Positions 35,216 to 43,390 of a DNA stretch of 64,000 nucleotides are shown here, one piece after another. The translations under genes and the position numbers were made by a program. This stretch comes from an uncultured Prevotella sp. GTDB lineage: Bacteria > Bacteroidota > Bacteroidia > Bacteroidales > Bacteroidaceae. Below the pieces are notes generated by a model, which was given only the letters and a program-made list of their open reading frames with translations, made no database searches and was not told the DNA's origin. The stretch spans positions 1 to 64,000 of the forward strand of contig NZ_CALMHT010000181.1 in the NCBI RefSeq assembly GCF_937863835.1, given 5' to 3'. Position 1 is the first letter of the stretch, and each line of letters begins with the position of its first letter.

Positions 35216-36786
35216 TGAAAAGACTTTATATACTTTTATTATTATCATTTGTATTCGCCGTTCAGCCTTATGCTCAGAAAAAGAAGAGTGTAAGGCAAAA
35301 GGTGCGTACGACAAAGATTTCAAGTAAAAAAACTACAAAAAGGAAAAGGACTGCCAATTATAGTAATGTATCTATAAAGAGTCTTCAGAATCAACGTCAA
35401 CAGATTCAGCGTGAAATACGTTTGCAGGAGCAACGACTTAAATCCAATCAGCATGACGTTAAAGAACGCTTGCAGAATCTGATGATTATCAATAGTGAGA
35501 TTGAAGAGCGTCAGCGTTCCATTGATACCATACAGCATGATATCCGCCATATTGATGGTAACATTGGGCAACTGAATAGTCAGTTGAAAATTTTGCAGGC
35601 GCAACTGAAAGACCGTAAACATAAGTATATAAAGTCGATGCAGTATCTGTATCGTAACCGTTCGATACAAGACCAACTGATGTTTATTTTTAGTGCAAAG
35701 AATTTTGCACAGATGTATCGGCGTCTTAGGTTTGTGCGCGAGTATGCTACATATCAGCGCGCCCAAGGCGAAATGGTCAAGAGCAAACAGAGACAAGTGG
35801 ACCAGAAACAGACACAGCTTACTCATGTGAAAGGGCAAAAGACGGTCGTTTTGATAAAAGGACAACAGGAACATCGTAAGTTGCAAGGAAAACAGAATGA
35901 ACAACAACAGGTCGTAAGTACATTACAGAATCAACAAAAGACGATACAGTCTATCCTTGATCAGCAGAAGAAAAAAGACGCTGCACTTAATGCACAGATA
36001 GATCGACTGATAGCCCAAGAAGTAGCGAGAGCCCGTGCCCGTGCTGCTGCCGAGGCGAAAGCCCGTGCCGATGCTGAAGCAAAACGGAAACGTGCAGCCG
36101 AGTTGGCACAGAAGAAAGCCGCTGCAGAAGCTGCCGCAAGAGAAAATGCCCGTAAGATAGCGGCAGCCAAAGCTGCAGAAGAAAAAGCAAAGGCTGAAGC
36201 TAGAGCTGCTGCTCAGAGAAGTGCCGCTGAGAAAGCCGCAGCCGATGCAGCTGCCCGTCGCGCAGCCGCCGACAGAAAGGCTGCCGAACGAGAAGCAGCC
36301 GCAGAAGCCAAGGCGTCAGCCCGTGAAATTGCTGCTGCAAAAAAATCCACTGAAGCACCGATGCTTAATAGTGAAGATCGTCGTTTGAGTGGTGGGTTTG
36401 AAAGTAACCGCGGTAGATTGCCGATGCCAATTACGGGTTCATACCGTATTGTAAGTCATTTCGGTCAGTATAATGTAGAAGGACTTAAAAATGTGACCCT
36501 TGACAATAAAGGTATCAATATATTGGGACAGCCAGGAGCTTGCGCACGTTCTATCTATAATGGTGAAGTTAGTGCCGTCTTTAGTTTCGGAGGTACGATG
36601 GTTGTCATGGTACGCCATGGAGATTATATTTCCGTGTATTGTAACTTGTCTTCTGTGAGCGTACATCGTGGACAGAGCGTCAGTACCAGACAAGTACTCG
36701 GTTCGGTAGGTTCCGATAATATCTTGCAGTTCCAGTTACGCAGAGAAACGGCAAAGATAAATCCGGAAGCCTGGTTGGGTAGATAA
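35215..36786 (+). CDS. EnvC-like murein hydrolase activator with degenerate LytM domain
   Basis: A 523-residue exported protein (signal peptide ending near FAVQPYAQ). Residues about 45-255 are a coiled coil like EnvC (RQQIQREIRLQEQRLKSN, IQHDIRHIDGNIGQLNSQL). A very Ala/Lys/Glu/Arg-rich helix of about 120 residues (35990-36350) follows. The C-terminal 120 residues are an M23/LytM fold: PITGSYRIVSHFGQY, DNKGINILG, VMVRHGDYISVYCNLSSV, ILQFQLRRE. The zinc ligands expected as HxxxD and HxH are replaced (Asn-Lys-Gly-Ile-Asn and Gln-Phe-Gln), so it should be inactive and act as an amidase activator, as EnvC does. It ends the dut-TPR-DUF4292 operon. Confidence 0.85.
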   Translation: MKRLYILLLLSFVFAVQPYAQKKKSVRQKVRTTKISSKKTTKRKRTANYSNVSIKSLQNQRQQIQREIRLQEQRLKSNQHDVKERLQNLMIINSEIEERQRSIDTIQHDIRHIDGNIGQLNSQLKILQAQLKDRKHKYIKSMQYLYRNRSIQDQLMFIFSAKNFAQMYRRLRFVREYATYQRAQGEMVKSKQRQVDQKQTQLTHVKGQKTVVLIKGQQEHRKLQGKQNEQQQVVSTLQNQQKTIQSILDQQKKKDAALNAQIDRLIAQEVARARARAAAEAKARADAEAKRKRAAELAQKKAAAEAAARENARKIAAAKAAEEKAKAEARAAAQRSAAEKAAADAAARRAAADRKAAEREAAAEAKASAREIAAAKKSTEAPMLNSEDRRLSGGFESNRGRLPMPITGSYRIVSHFGQYNVEGLKNVTLDNKGINILGQPGACARSIYNGEVSAVFSFGGTMVVMVRHGDYISVYCNLSSVSVHRGQSVSTRQVLGSVGSDNILQFQLRRETAKINPEAWLGR

Positions 36787-36802
36787 GAAAGATGAGCTGT
36801 GA

Positions 36803-37864
36803 TTATATCACAGCTCCATCCAATAATTGCATATATGTGTTGATCGCATTCTCTATCTCACTCATTTTGATGAATTCGTCTGCTGAATGTGAGCGGCTCG
36901 ATTCTCCTGGCCCTAGTTTGAACGAAGGGAATGGCATAAGTGCTTGGTCTGATAAAGTAGGCGAACCGAACGGTTTCATACCAAGTTCCAGTGCACGTTT
37001 AATGAGTGGATGACCGATGTCAATATGTGACGACCTCAGGCGGAAAGAACGTGCTTTCACTTCACTCTTAACATTTTTGCAAATCATGTCATATACATCT
37101 TTGTTGTCATAAAACTCATTTGTACGTACATCCACAATGAACGAACATTTGTCAGGAACCACATTATGTTGTGTTCCCGCATTGATTACCGTCACATTCA
37201 TCTGGGTGGCTCCAAGAAAATCACTTACTTTATTAAACTTATAATCACGGAACCATTCCAAGTCGTCCAATGCTTCGTAGATAGCATTGATACCTTCGTT
37301 TCTTGCAGCATGCCCCGATTTCCCTTTTGCCGTAACATCAAGTACCATCAGCCCTTTTTCTGCTATCGCCGGTTGCATACCTGTGGGTTCTCCCACGATG
37401 GCAACATCTATAGGCGGCAACATGGGCAATGCCATACATATACCGTTTACACCCGATACCTCTTCTTCGGCCGATGCAAGAAATATAATATTGTAACTTC
37501 TATCCTTTGAAGATAATATTCTGAAGACTTGCAGCAATGATACCAGTCCGCCTCCGCAGTCGTTGCTGCCCAGTCCATATAGGCAATCACCCTCAATGTC
37601 CGGGACGAAAGGCGAACGGGTCCATGAATCGACAGGCTTTACAGTATCGATATGGGCGTTCAGCAATAAGGTAGGTTTATTGATATCATAATCACGACCA
37701 ATAGTCCAGATGTTATTAGCTTTTCTTTTGTATTCCATACCATATTTGACCAGGAATTTTGCAATAACATCGGCAGCCTTGTTTTCTTCCCTGCTTATCG
37801 AAGGAGTAGAAATCAAGGATTTTAGCAGTTCCACTGCATCACTTGTATAATTATCATACTTCAT
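36803..37864 (-). CDS. argE: M20-family deacylase, probable ArgE (acetyl- or succinylornithine deacylase)
   Basis: A 353-residue zinc amidohydrolase. The start at 37864 (MKYDNYTSDAVELLKSL) is preferred over the upstream extension. Metal ligands and catalytic residues appear in LLLNAHIDTVKPVDSW (HxD), GLGSNDCGGGLVSLLQ, LASAEEEVSGVNGI (Glu-Glu) and VGEPTGMQPAIAEKG; a late His lies in IDIGHPL. Size and wording match the Bacteroidota ArgE-like enzymes, which release ornithine in arginine synthesis, in some species from N-succinylornithine. A -7 box TATCTTTG (minus strand, 37873-37880) ends eight bases before the ATG. No arginine genes are nearby, so substrate is uncertain. Confidence 0.7.
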   Translation of the reverse strand: MKYDNYTSDAVELLKSLISTPSISREENKAADVIAKFLVKYGMEYKRKANNIWTIGRDYDINKPTLLLNAHIDTVKPVDSWTRSPFVPDIEGDCLYGLGSNDCGGGLVSLLQVFRILSSKDRSYNIIFLASAEEEVSGVNGICMALPMLPPIDVAIVGEPTGMQPAIAEKGLMVLDVTAKGKSGHAARNEGINAIYEALDDLEWFRDYKFNKVSDFLGATQMNVTVINAGTQHNVVPDKCSFIVDVRTNEFYDNKDVYDMICKNVKSEVKARSFRLRSSHIDIGHPLIKRALELGMKPFGSPTLSDQALMPFPSFKLGPGESSRSHSADEFIKMSEIENAINTYMQLLDGAVI

Positions 37865-37943
37865 AACGATAGCAAAGATACCAAAATAATTGAAATCAGA
37901 TGCCATGTAACAGCAAAAAATAATAAGAAACTTCTATTTTTAT

Positions 37944-37974
37944 TTTGATATGCTCCCAATTTCCATTATCTTTG
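37944..37974 (+). promoter_or_regulatory. Promoter of the acyl-CoA ligase operon
   Basis: TTTG at 37944-37947 and TATCTTTG at 37967-37974, spaced 19 bases, fit the -33/-7 consensus. The start codon at 37996 follows a leader of about 17 bases. Confidence 0.65.
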
Positions 37975-37995
37975 CATAAATTAAAAAATACGCTT

Positions 37996-39801
37996 ATGCA
38001 GACCAATAGCCATCTTTCAGTACTTATTCACGACCAGGCCAAAATTTATGGCAACCGCGAAGCCTTGATTTATAAAGATTTCGGTGGTTCACAATGGAAG
38101 TCAGCAAGTTGGAATACTTTTTCTAAAACAGTAAAACAAGTTTCTAACTCATTACTAAATCTTGGCGTTAAAGTACAAGAGAATATAGGGGTGTTCTCTC
38201 AGAATGCCGTCCAGTATGTTTACACTGATTTCGGCGCATGGGGTGTACGTGCTGTAACGATTCCTTTCTATGCGACAACAAGTGAAGACCAGGTGCAATA
38301 TATGATTAATGATGCTCAGATACGGTTCTTATTTGTTGGAGAGCAGGAACAGTATGACAAAGCTCACCGTGTGTTCGCCCTTTGTCCACAGATGGAACGC
38401 ATTATCATTTTCGACCATAGTGTGCGTATTAGTACGCACGATCCCAATGCCCTCTATTTCGATGATTTCCTGAAATTGGGGGAGAATCTACCTCGCCAGT
38501 CAGAAGTTGAAACTTTATACCAACAGGCAAGTTTCGATGATATTGCCAATATTTTGTATACAAGTGGTACAACAGGTGTCAGCAAGGGAGTAATCCTTAC
38601 ATATAACCAGTATCATGCTGCATTGTATGCCAATAATAAATGCGTACCTGTCACAGACAAAGACAGGGTAATGAATTTTCTTCCTTATACCCATGTGTTT
38701 GAAAAGGGGTGGACCATCCTTTGTCTTAGTGAAGGCGCCACGCTGATAGTCAACACGTATCCGAAGGATGTACAGAAATCGATGCGCGAGACGCATCCTA
38801 CCAGTATGTGCTCTGTACCTCGTTTTTGGGAAAAAGTTTACGTGGGTGTACAGGAGCAGATAGATAATGCCAATCCTATACAGCGTAAGATTTTCCAGAA
38901 TGCGCTGAAGATTGGGCGCAAACATAACATTGAATGCTTAAGTCGTGGTAAACGTCCATCTTTAACTCTCAGTATGGAGTATAAGATGATTAACAATACG
39001 ATATTCAGCCTTATTCGTAAGGAACTTGGGTTGGAGCACGCCAATATCTTTCCTACTGCGGGGGCTACGGTATCACCAGCTGTGGAAGAATTTGTCCATT
39101 CCATCGGACTCAACATGGTAGTCGGATATGGACTTACCGAGAGTCTCGCCACTGTTTCATGTAATCATGTCGGAGGACCGTTTACTGTAGGCTCTGTCGG
39201 TGAACCCATCGAGACGATAGACATTAAAATATCAGATGAAGGAGAAATCCTTCTCAAGGGCCCGACAATTACCCCGGGCTATTACAAGAAAGATGATCTT
39301 ACCAAGGCTGCATTCGATTCGGACGGATATTTCCATACTGGCGACTCCGGCTATCTGCAGAATGGCGAATTGTTCCTGAAGGAAAGAATAAAAGATTTGT
39401 TTAAGACCTCAAATGGTAAGTATATTGCACCGCAGATGATAGAATCAAAACTGCTTGTAGATAAGTATATAGACCAGATAGCAGTGATAGCCGACCAACG
39501 GCAATTCGTTTCAGCTCTCATTATTCCTGAGTACCGTCTTCTTGAAGAATGGGCACGTGAGAACGGAGAGAAATATGACAGTCGTGAAGATCTTTGTAAC
39601 AATGAGAAACTCCATCAGATGATCATGGAACGTATAGACACTCTTCAGCAGTCGTTGGCGCATTACGAACAGATAAAGCGTTTCACCTTGTTGCCTCACC
39701 ATTTCAGTATGGAAAAGAATGAACTTACGAACACACTGAAACTAAAACGTAACGTGATCAACAAGAATTACGCTGACGAAATAGATAAAATGTACAAATA
39801 A
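37996..39801 (+). CDS. Long-chain fatty acid--CoA ligase (AMP-forming)
   Basis: A 601-residue ANL-superfamily enzyme, of the long-chain acyl-CoA synthetase (FAA1) type. The start at 37996 (MQTNSHLSVLIHDQAKIYG) follows a good promoter. The AMP-binding loop is ILYTSGTTGVSKGVILTYNQY (about residues 185-205), with THVFEKGWTILCLSEGAT, VVGYGLTESLATVSCNH and FHTGDSGYLQNGELFLKER marking the adenylation core; the C-terminal catalytic lysine region is near NELTNTLKLKRNVI. It activates fatty acids for lipid synthesis or breakdown at the inner membrane. Its stop overlaps the prfB start (TAATG). Confidence 0.93.
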   Translation: MQTNSHLSVLIHDQAKIYGNREALIYKDFGGSQWKSASWNTFSKTVKQVSNSLLNLGVKVQENIGVFSQNAVQYVYTDFGAWGVRAVTIPFYATTSEDQVQYMINDAQIRFLFVGEQEQYDKAHRVFALCPQMERIIIFDHSVRISTHDPNALYFDDFLKLGENLPRQSEVETLYQQASFDDIANILYTSGTTGVSKGVILTYNQYHAALYANNKCVPVTDKDRVMNFLPYTHVFEKGWTILCLSEGATLIVNTYPKDVQKSMRETHPTSMCSVPRFWEKVYVGVQEQIDNANPIQRKIFQNALKIGRKHNIECLSRGKRPSLTLSMEYKMINNTIFSLIRKELGLEHANIFPTAGATVSPAVEEFVHSIGLNMVVGYGLTESLATVSCNHVGGPFTVGSVGEPIETIDIKISDEGEILLKGPTITPGYYKKDDLTKAAFDSDGYFHTGDSGYLQNGELFLKERIKDLFKTSNGKYIAPQMIESKLLVDKYIDQIAVIADQRQFVSALIIPEYRLLEEWARENGEKYDSREDLCNNEKLHQMIMERIDTLQQSLAHYEQIKRFTLLPHHFSMEKNELTNTLKLKRNVINKNYADEIDKMYK

Positions 39802-40922
39802 TGATCACAAGTGACCAACTGAAGGATGTGATGGAGCGTGCAGATGCTCTGGAGCATTACCTTGATATAGATAAGAAGAAAGTGGAATACGAAGAGGAAA
39901 ATCTTCGTACACAGGCTCCCGATTTCTGGAACGACCCGAAATCTGCTGAAGAGCAGATGAAAAAAGTAAAAGGTATCAAGAAGTGGATAGATGGCTATCA
40001 GGAAGTGCGTACAATGGCTGACGAACTTCAGTTGGCTTTCGATTTCTTTCATGATGAAATGGTTACGGAAGAGGAAGTGGACACCGATTATGACAAGGCA
40101 ATAAAGGCGATAGAGAACCTCGAACTGATGAATATGCTCCGTCAAAAGGAAGATCCGATGGATTGCATACTCAAAATCAACAGTGGCGCTGGTGGTACAG
40201 AAAGTCAGGATTGGGCGCAGATGCTGATGCGTATGTACATGCGTTGGGCTGAGTCTCATGGACACAAGGTTACGATAAGCAACTTGCAGGAAGGTGACGA
40301 AGCAGGCATCAAGAGTGTAACGATGGAGATAGAAGGTGGTGATTATGCTTACGGATACCTGAAGAGTGAGAATGGTGTACACCGTCTTGTACGTGTGTCT
40401 CCATTTAACGCGCAGGGAAAGCGGATGACCAGTTTTGCCAGTGTATTTGTTTCCCCTCTTGTCGATGATACAATCGAAGTGTATGTAGATCCCGCCAAGG
40501 TAAGTTGGGACCTTTTCCGTTCGGGTGGCGCAGGTGGTCAGAATGTCAACAAGGTCGAGACAGGTGTGCGCCTGCGTTATCAGTATACCGACCCGGATAC
40601 GGGCGAAGAAGAAGAGATTCTGATCGAAAATACAGAGAGCCGTAAACAGTTGGAAAACCGCAATAATGCCATGCGACTATTGAAATCCCAACTTTACGAC
40701 CGTGCAATGAAAAAACGTCTCGAAGCACTGGCTAAAATAGAGGCGGGTAAGAAGAAGATAGAATGGGGCAGTCAGATACGCAGTTATGTGTTTGACGACC
40801 GTCGCGTAAAAGACCACCGCACGAATTATCAAACTACCGATGTGGATGGCGTTATGAATGGAAAAATAGACGATTTCATCAAGGCATACTTGATGGAGTT
40901 CCCTATAAATGAAGAACAATAA
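39801..40922 (+). CDS. prfB: Peptide chain release factor 2
   Basis: A 373-residue class I release factor. The stop-codon recognition tripeptide Ser-Pro-Phe (in VRVSPFNAQGKR) identifies RF2, which reads UGA and UAA; the GGQ motif is in SGGAGGQNVNKVET. The gene is continuous: where many bacteria have the CTT-TGA frameshift site, this one reads LEHYLDIDKK from TAC-CTT-GAT, so autoregulation by frameshifting is absent. It is one base overlapped with the acyl-CoA ligase gene and followed after 23 bases by a small membrane-protein gene. Confidence 0.96.
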   Translation: MITSDQLKDVMERADALEHYLDIDKKKVEYEEENLRTQAPDFWNDPKSAEEQMKKVKGIKKWIDGYQEVRTMADELQLAFDFFHDEMVTEEEVDTDYDKAIKAIENLELMNMLRQKEDPMDCILKINSGAGGTESQDWAQMLMRMYMRWAESHGHKVTISNLQEGDEAGIKSVTMEIEGGDYAYGYLKSENGVHRLVRVSPFNAQGKRMTSFASVFVSPLVDDTIEVYVDPAKVSWDLFRSGGAGGQNVNKVETGVRLRYQYTDPDTGEEEEILIENTESRKQLENRNNAMRLLKSQLYDRAMKKRLEALAKIEAGKKKIEWGSQIRSYVFDDRRVKDHRTNYQTTDVDGVMNGKIDDFIKAYLMEFPINEEQ

Positions 40923-40945
40923 CCTTTTTAAAATGTAATACAACT

Positions 40946-41086
40946 ATGAGCGAAAGAAGTAAATTGCACCGTGCCAAGAAAGAGGCACGACAGGAGAAAG
41001 AAGCAAAGAATGTAGTTAACTGGATTTTTGCCGGACTTGTCGTTTTGGCAATCATATTCCTGGTTGTCTTTATGAGCAACGCATGA
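40946..41086 (+). CDS. 46-residue single-span membrane protein
   Basis: A small gene: an ATG at 40946, a 46-residue product, stop TGA at 41084-41086. The first half is highly charged (MSERSKLHRAKKEARQEKEA), the second half is one clear membrane helix (WIFAGLVVLAIIFLVVFM, residues 26-43), ending SNA. The orientation (basic N-terminus inside) is typical of small bitopic proteins. Its stop overlaps the CYTH start (ATGA), so it is likely translated. It sits between prfB and the CYTH gene in the same orientation. I do not recognise a named family; function unknown. Confidence 0.7.
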   Translation: MSERSKLHRAKKEARQEKEAKNVVNWIFAGLVVLAIIFLVVFMSNA

Positions 41087-41607
41087 GTGGAATAGAGATA
41101 GAACGCAAGTTTTTGGTAAAAGGCAGCGATTATAAGAAAGAGTCATTTTCCAGCAGCCGTATTAAACAAGGATATATTTGTAGTGGGCACGGTCACACTG
41201 TCCGCGTGCGTATTCGTGGTGATAAAGGTTATATTACCATCAAGGGTGCATCAGACGAAAAAGGAATGAGCCGTTATGAGTTTGAGAAAGAGATAACCCT
41301 TGAAGAGGCAGCACACCTTATGCAGTTATGCGAGCCAGGCATCATAGACAAAACGCGTTTTCTTGTGAAAAGCGGTGACCATACATTCGAAGTGGATGAG
41401 TTTTACGGCGACAACGAAGGGTTAGTGATGGCGGAAGTGGAACTCGGTTCGGAAGACGAACCTTACGAAAAGCCCGATTTCATCGGGCGGGAAGTAACCG
41501 GCGACCACCGCTTCTATAATTCGCATCTTCGGAAGATGCCCTTTATAATTTGGAAGAAAACTTTGCCACAAGAAGACCTAGACCAGTTGCCAGGAGCACA
41601 CCTGTAG
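41083..41607 (+). CDS. CYTH-domain protein (triphosphate tunnel metalloenzyme)
   Basis: A 174-residue protein of the CYTH/TTM family. The N-terminal signature EIERKFLV (ExExK, residues 4-11) is present, followed by paired charged strands that line the tunnel: HTVRVRIRGDKGYITIKG, SRYEFEKEITLEEA, DKTRFLVKSGDHTFEVDEF and VMAEVELGSEDEP. Such enzymes hydrolyse triphosphates, including inorganic tripolyphosphate or thiamine triphosphate, with a divalent metal; adenylate cyclase activity occurs in one branch. Substrate unknown here. It overlaps the upstream small gene by four bases and the convergent VanZ-like gene by 65 bases at the 3' end. Confidence 0.9.
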   Translation: MSGIEIERKFLVKGSDYKKESFSSSRIKQGYICSGHGHTVRVRIRGDKGYITIKGASDEKGMSRYEFEKEITLEEAAHLMQLCEPGIIDKTRFLVKSGDHTFEVDEFYGDNEGLVMAEVELGSEDEPYEKPDFIGREVTGDHRFYNSHLRKMPFIIWKKTLPQEDLDQLPGAHL

Positions 41608-41935
41608 AATTGGCAGCGAAGTCGAGCCAGTCACCGTCTCTTCTGCCGCCCGTACAGTATTCTTGTAGTATTTCTATCAGTCCACTCATCAATATAGGTG
41701 AAATGATGGCAAGTAATATCAGTTTTTTGCCATTTACTTTTGTGTGCTTGTGCAGATATTCCAGCCATAACACAGTACAAGTGCCACCATACATGGTGAT
41801 GTGTACCCACTTGTCAATAAACCTGATGTTGTCCAACGGGGTTTGAGGCGGTGTGAAAAAGCAAAGATACCATATTACCATAAATAGGATAACGGATACT
41901 GGATATTTTCTTAATAAATGAAATAAATAAGTCAT
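41543..41935 (-). CDS. VanZ-like membrane protein
   Basis: A 130-residue protein with four predicted membrane helices. VanZ-family marks are FIDKWVHITMYGGTCTVLWLEY (conserved Asp-Lys-His in helix 2), LMSGLIEILQEYCTGGRRDGDWLDFAANSTGV (about residues 85-115; the R/D-rich loop). VanZ relatives include a teicoplanin-resistance protein; most are of unknown function. A -7 box TACTTTTG on the minus strand (41955-41962) is 19 bases from the start, shared in a divergent arrangement with the sodium symporter promoter. Its 3' end overlaps the convergent CYTH gene by 65 bases. Confidence 0.85.
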   Translation of the reverse strand: MTYLFHLLRKYPVSVILFMVIWYLCFFTPPQTPLDNIRFIDKWVHITMYGGTCTVLWLEYLHKHTKVNGKKLILLAIISPILMSGLIEILQEYCTGGRRDGDWLDFAANSTGVLLATGLGLLVAKFSSKL

Positions 41936-41947
41936 CTTTTCTACTGA

Positions 41948-41988
41948 TTTGCTGCAAAAGTAGGATTTTTTTTATACTTTTGCAGCAA
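41948..41988. promoter_or_regulatory. Overlapping divergent promoters in a 12-bp inverted repeat
   Basis: GCTGCAAAAGTA (41951-41962) and TACTTTTGCAGC (41975-41986) are exact reverse complements, 12 bases apart. Each arm contains a -7 box: TACTTTTG facing right for the symporter, its reverse complement facing left for the VanZ-like gene. Upstream boxes TTTG (41948-41951) and its mirror CAA (41986-41988) are also symmetric. The two RNA polymerase sites overlap and cannot be occupied together. Confidence 0.65.
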
Positions 41989-42027
41989 TTTTACTAAATA
42001 AATGATCAAAATAGATAGTATATCGTT

Positions 42028-43389
42028 ATGTCACAGTCAGAAAGAGTTAATTTTGGTAGCAAATTAGGTGTCATTTTAGCAACCGCAGGTTCAGCAGTCG
42101 GATTGGGGAACGTATGGCGTTTTCCGTATATGACAGGTCAGAACGGTGGTGCCGCCTTTATCTTAGTATATTTAGGCTGTGTACTCCTTTTAGGCATCCC
42201 GGGTATGATCAGTGAATTTATTATCGGTCGTCATGCTGCATCCAATACGGCTCGTGCTTATCGTAAACTATCCAACGGAACTCCTTGGATGGTCATCGGT
42301 TACATCGGTGTGTTCACTGGTTTCCTCATTCTCAGTTATTATGCTGTGGTTTCTGGATGGACGTTACAATATCTTTATGCATCGATGCTTGGACATCTGC
42401 ATGGCGAACCGCATTATTTTGCTGATTACTTTTCAGCTTTCGAAAAGAATCCTTTCAAACCCGTATTCTGGACTGTGATCGTATTACTGATTACCCATTA
42501 CGTTATTGTCCACGGTGTAAGAGACGGAATAGAAAAGGCATCTAAAGTAATGATGCCTGCACTGTTTATACTTCTTCTTGTCATTGTTGTCGCATCATGT
42601 ATGCTACCCAATGCTTATAAAGGTATAGAGTTCCTTTTCCATCCTGATTTCACAAAGGTGAACAGTGGCGTTTTCCTTGGCGCTTTAGGACAAGCCTTTT
42701 ATTCACTTAGTCTTGGCATGGGATGCCTGTGCACCTATGCGTCATACTTCAGTCGACAGACCAAACTGACCAATTCGGCCATTCAGGTGGCTGTCGTAGA
42801 CACAATTGTTGCTATCCTTGCCGGACTGATGATATTCCCTGCTGCGTTCTCGATAGGGGTAAATCCCGATTCCGGTCCGTCACTGATCTTTATCACGCTT
42901 CCTAATGTTTTTCAACAAGCGTTTGCTTCAATGCCTGTTGTCGGGTATATCATTTCTATGTTGTTTTATGCTTTGTTGGGATTGGCTGCCCTTACATCTG
43001 CCATTTCCCTGCATGAGGTTAGTACAGCTTTCTTTCACGAGGAACTGCATATCAGCCGTAAGATGGCTGCTTGGATTGTAACGATAGGCTGTTCTCTGAT
43101 GGGCGCTGTATGTTCTTTATCATTAGGTAAATGGGATGGTCTGCAGATTTATGGTAAATCCCTCTTCGATTGTTTCGACTTTGTCACAGGACAGATATTG
43201 TTGCCATTTGGCGGTTTGCTTACTTGTCTGTTTGTGGGTTGGTTCCTTCCTCACAAACTGGTAAGGGATGAGTATACCAACTGGGGTACGTTGCGTGGAA
43301 AGTTTTTCCATCTCTACCTATTTTCAGTGAAATACATTTGTCCTGTATGCATCGTCTTGATCTTCCTTCACCAGTTTGGTGTAATCTAG
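42028..43389 (+). CDS. Sodium-dependent transporter (NSS family)
   Basis: A 453-residue membrane protein with about 11 helices. The opening SKLGVILATAGSAVGLGNVWRF and PYMTGQNGGAAFILVYLG (residues about 10-48) form the sodium and substrate site of the neurotransmitter:sodium symporter family. PGMISEFIIGRHAASNTARAY follows. Bacterial relatives (LeuT, MhsT) carry amino acids with sodium. The substrate cannot be named. The gene is driven from the divergent promoter shared with the VanZ-like gene and followed by the helix-hairpin-helix gene after one base. Confidence 0.9.
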   Translation: MSQSERVNFGSKLGVILATAGSAVGLGNVWRFPYMTGQNGGAAFILVYLGCVLLLGIPGMISEFIIGRHAASNTARAYRKLSNGTPWMVIGYIGVFTGFLILSYYAVVSGWTLQYLYASMLGHLHGEPHYFADYFSAFEKNPFKPVFWTVIVLLITHYVIVHGVRDGIEKASKVMMPALFILLLVIVVASCMLPNAYKGIEFLFHPDFTKVNSGVFLGALGQAFYSLSLGMGCLCTYASYFSRQTKLTNSAIQVAVVDTIVAILAGLMIFPAAFSIGVNPDSGPSLIFITLPNVFQQAFASMPVVGYIISMLFYALLGLAALTSAISLHEVSTAFFHEELHISRKMAAWIVTIGCSLMGAVCSLSLGKWDGLQIYGKSLFDCFDFVTGQILLPFGGLLTCLFVGWFLPHKLVRDEYTNWGTLRGKFFHLYLFSVKYICPVCIVLIFLHQFGVI

Positions 43390-43390
43390 A

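Noticed and set aside
35961..36190. The alanine-rich section of the EnvC-like gene as a tandem repeat array
   Set aside because: The codons vary and no fixed repeat length appears; it is a low-complexity helix.
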